Part shown: one piece after another, positions 63,290 through 64,000 of the stretch
How positions within the stretch are numbered: the first letter of the stretch is position 1
Layout of the letters: every line of letters begins with the position of its first letter
From: Thalassorhabdomicrobium marinisediminis
GTDB taxonomy: Bacteria > Pseudomonadota > Alphaproteobacteria > Rhodobacterales > Rhodobacteraceae
Reading direction: 5' to 3'
Assembly (NCBI RefSeq): GCF_003072065.1
Contig: NZ_QCYG01000004.1
Location: 62,001-126,000, forward strand
DNA: 64,000 bases
Position numbers and translations under genes: made by a program
Notes under the pieces: generated by a model
The model's database searches: none
Told to the model about the DNA's origin: nothing
What the model saw: the letters and a program-made list of their open reading frames with translations, nothing else

Positions 63290-64000
63290 ATGGCGTTTTT
63301 CAAAAAGCTCAAAGATCGCATGTTCAAGTCCTCGTCGAAGATCGAGGACGGGCTGGATGCCATCGTCAATGAAGGCGGCACGGAGGACCGGATCGACCCT
63401 GCCGCGCAACCGGATGGCGCAGCCGATGCGGCCGACCACGCCCGCCGGGCCGAAGCGGCGGCGGCCGCGGATCGCGCCGCGCAAGAGCAGGCCGAGGTGC
63501 TGCGCCAAGCCGAAGCCGAGCAACAGGCCGCAACCGCCGCGCGTGAGGCCAAGGCCCGCGCCGATACCGAAGCGGCCGAGGCCGAACGCCACCGCGCCGA
63601 GCAGGCCGCACAAGCCGCAGCCGAAGCGGAACGCGCCGCGCAGGATCAAGCCGCGTCGGAGGCGGCCAACCGCGCCGCCGCCGAAGCCGCCGCGGCCGCA
63701 CAGGCCCGGGCCGAAGACGCCGCCCGCGCGCGCGAAGCCGAAGCCGCAGAAGCCGCCCGCCGCGCCGAGGCCGCCCGGCAGGCGCAAGCCGCGCGAGAGG
63801 CCGAGGCCACCCGCCAGCAAGAGGCTGCCCGTCAGGCGGAGGAGGCCCGCCGCGCCGAAGAGGCCGCAAAACCCGGCCTGATCGGGCGTCTTCTGGGCCG
63901 CTCCGAGGGGCGGGGCGTGGTCCGGCGCGAGTTGGACGATGACATGCTCGAACAGCTTGAAGAGCTGCTGATCTCGGCAGATATGGGCGTTGATACCGCC
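63290..64000 (+). CDS. ftsY: Signal recognition particle receptor FtsY (3' part outside window)
   Basis: The 237 visible codons give the N-terminal part. MAFFKKLKDRMFKSSSKIED is a typical FtsY start; an Ala/Glu/Arg-rich acidic coiled region (about 35-190) follows, longer than in E. coli and likely disordered or coiled-coil. Then KPGLIGRLLGRSEG begins the N domain (about 192), with LEELLISADMGVDTA before the cut. The GTPase (NG) domain lies beyond the edge. It targets ribosome-SRP complexes to the inner membrane. GGAG lies 7 bp before the ATG. Confidence 0.9.
   Translation, partial: MAFFKKLKDRMFKSSSKIEDGLDAIVNEGGTEDRIDPAAQPDGAADAADHARRAEAAAAADRAAQEQAEVLRQAEAEQQAATAAREAKARADTEAAEAERHRAEQAAQAAAEAERAAQDQAASEAANRAAAEAAAAAQARAEDAARAREAEAAEAARRAEAARQAQAAREAEATRQQEAARQAEEARRAEEAAKPGLIGRLLGRSEGRGVVRRELDDDMLEQLEELLISADMGVDTA

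Overview
This window looks like a chromosomal segment of a high-GC alphaproteobacterium of the Rhodobacterales (Roseobacter/Rhodobacter type). The evidence is the RpoH and RpoD types, the rib operon order nrdR-ribD ... ribE-ribBA-ribH-nusB, a tRNA-His without an encoded G-1, a GTTC-N7-GTTC LexA box, an alpha-type RNase P RNA, clustered GANTC sites before rpoD, and small Rhodobacterales-type proteins (DUF1127, DUF4389, CarD, MmcB). Almost all of it is ordinary core and near-core genome. I see no insertion sequence, prophage, integrase, rRNA operon or CRISPR array.

Layout. 1-3034: minus-strand run rluB, a small membrane protein, an XpaC-like protein and TelA (cut by the left edge). 3194-7746: tadA, a metallo-hydrolase, gatC-gatA, an excalibur lipoprotein and an amidase. 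7756-8164: RNase P RNA. 8345-12940: aldo/keto reductase, L33, BI-1 membrane protein, DUF1127 protein divergent from a LysR regulator, and a quinone-oxidoreductase-like enzyme. 13207-17815: XRE regulator, IMPase-family phosphatase, and two purine deaminases (8-oxoguanine-type and guanine) flanking a CAP-domain lipoprotein. 17924-25934: MgtE, folate cyclo-ligase, YmdB, SLC13 transporter, amidotransferase, YebC and two exporters. 25971-30079: dnaG-rpoD. 30357-32293: YjbQ and an M20 hydrolase. 32495-41916: nrdR-ribD and ribE-orf-ribBA-ribH-nusB, split by an opposite-strand capsule block kpsS-wza-kpsC. 41987-43759: small membrane protein, a structured RNA candidate, SOS-controlled mmcB, a small protein and tRNA-His. 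43789-49860: AbrB-type membrane protein, rluD, rpoH, small proteins and pepF. 49919-53856: ATP-dependent DNA ligase with its partner nuclease, a lysophospholipase-like hydrolase and an SCP2 protein. 53950-64000: TPR protein, SUV3-like RNA helicase, S4 protein, ferredoxin, CarD, purD, xseA, an AlkB-like membrane oxygenase, and ftsY (cut by the right edge).

How genes work together. Much of the window serves information processing (primase, two sigma factors, CarD, NusB, YebC, rRNA and tRNA modification, RNase P, Glu-tRNA amidotransferase, SRP receptor) and riboflavin synthesis. The GTP cyclohydrolase II half of RibBA lacks the zinc cysteines, so another RibA is probably needed elsewhere. KpsC, KpsS and Wza imply a Kdo-linked group 2 type capsule whose ABC exporter lies outside the window.

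The most unusual signal is not a gene. A family of short intergenic repeats occurs ten times. It has an A/T-rich head box (about 20 bp) followed in several copies by G+C hairpins whose stems differ in sequence but keep their pairing. Other signals are a perfect LexA box before mmcB, four GANTC sites in 67 bp before rpoD, a possible RpoH-type promoter before rpoH, competing hairpins after rpoD, five inverted repeats before an XRE regulator, and a long-range 9-bp inverted repeat between the DUF1127 and LysR genes.
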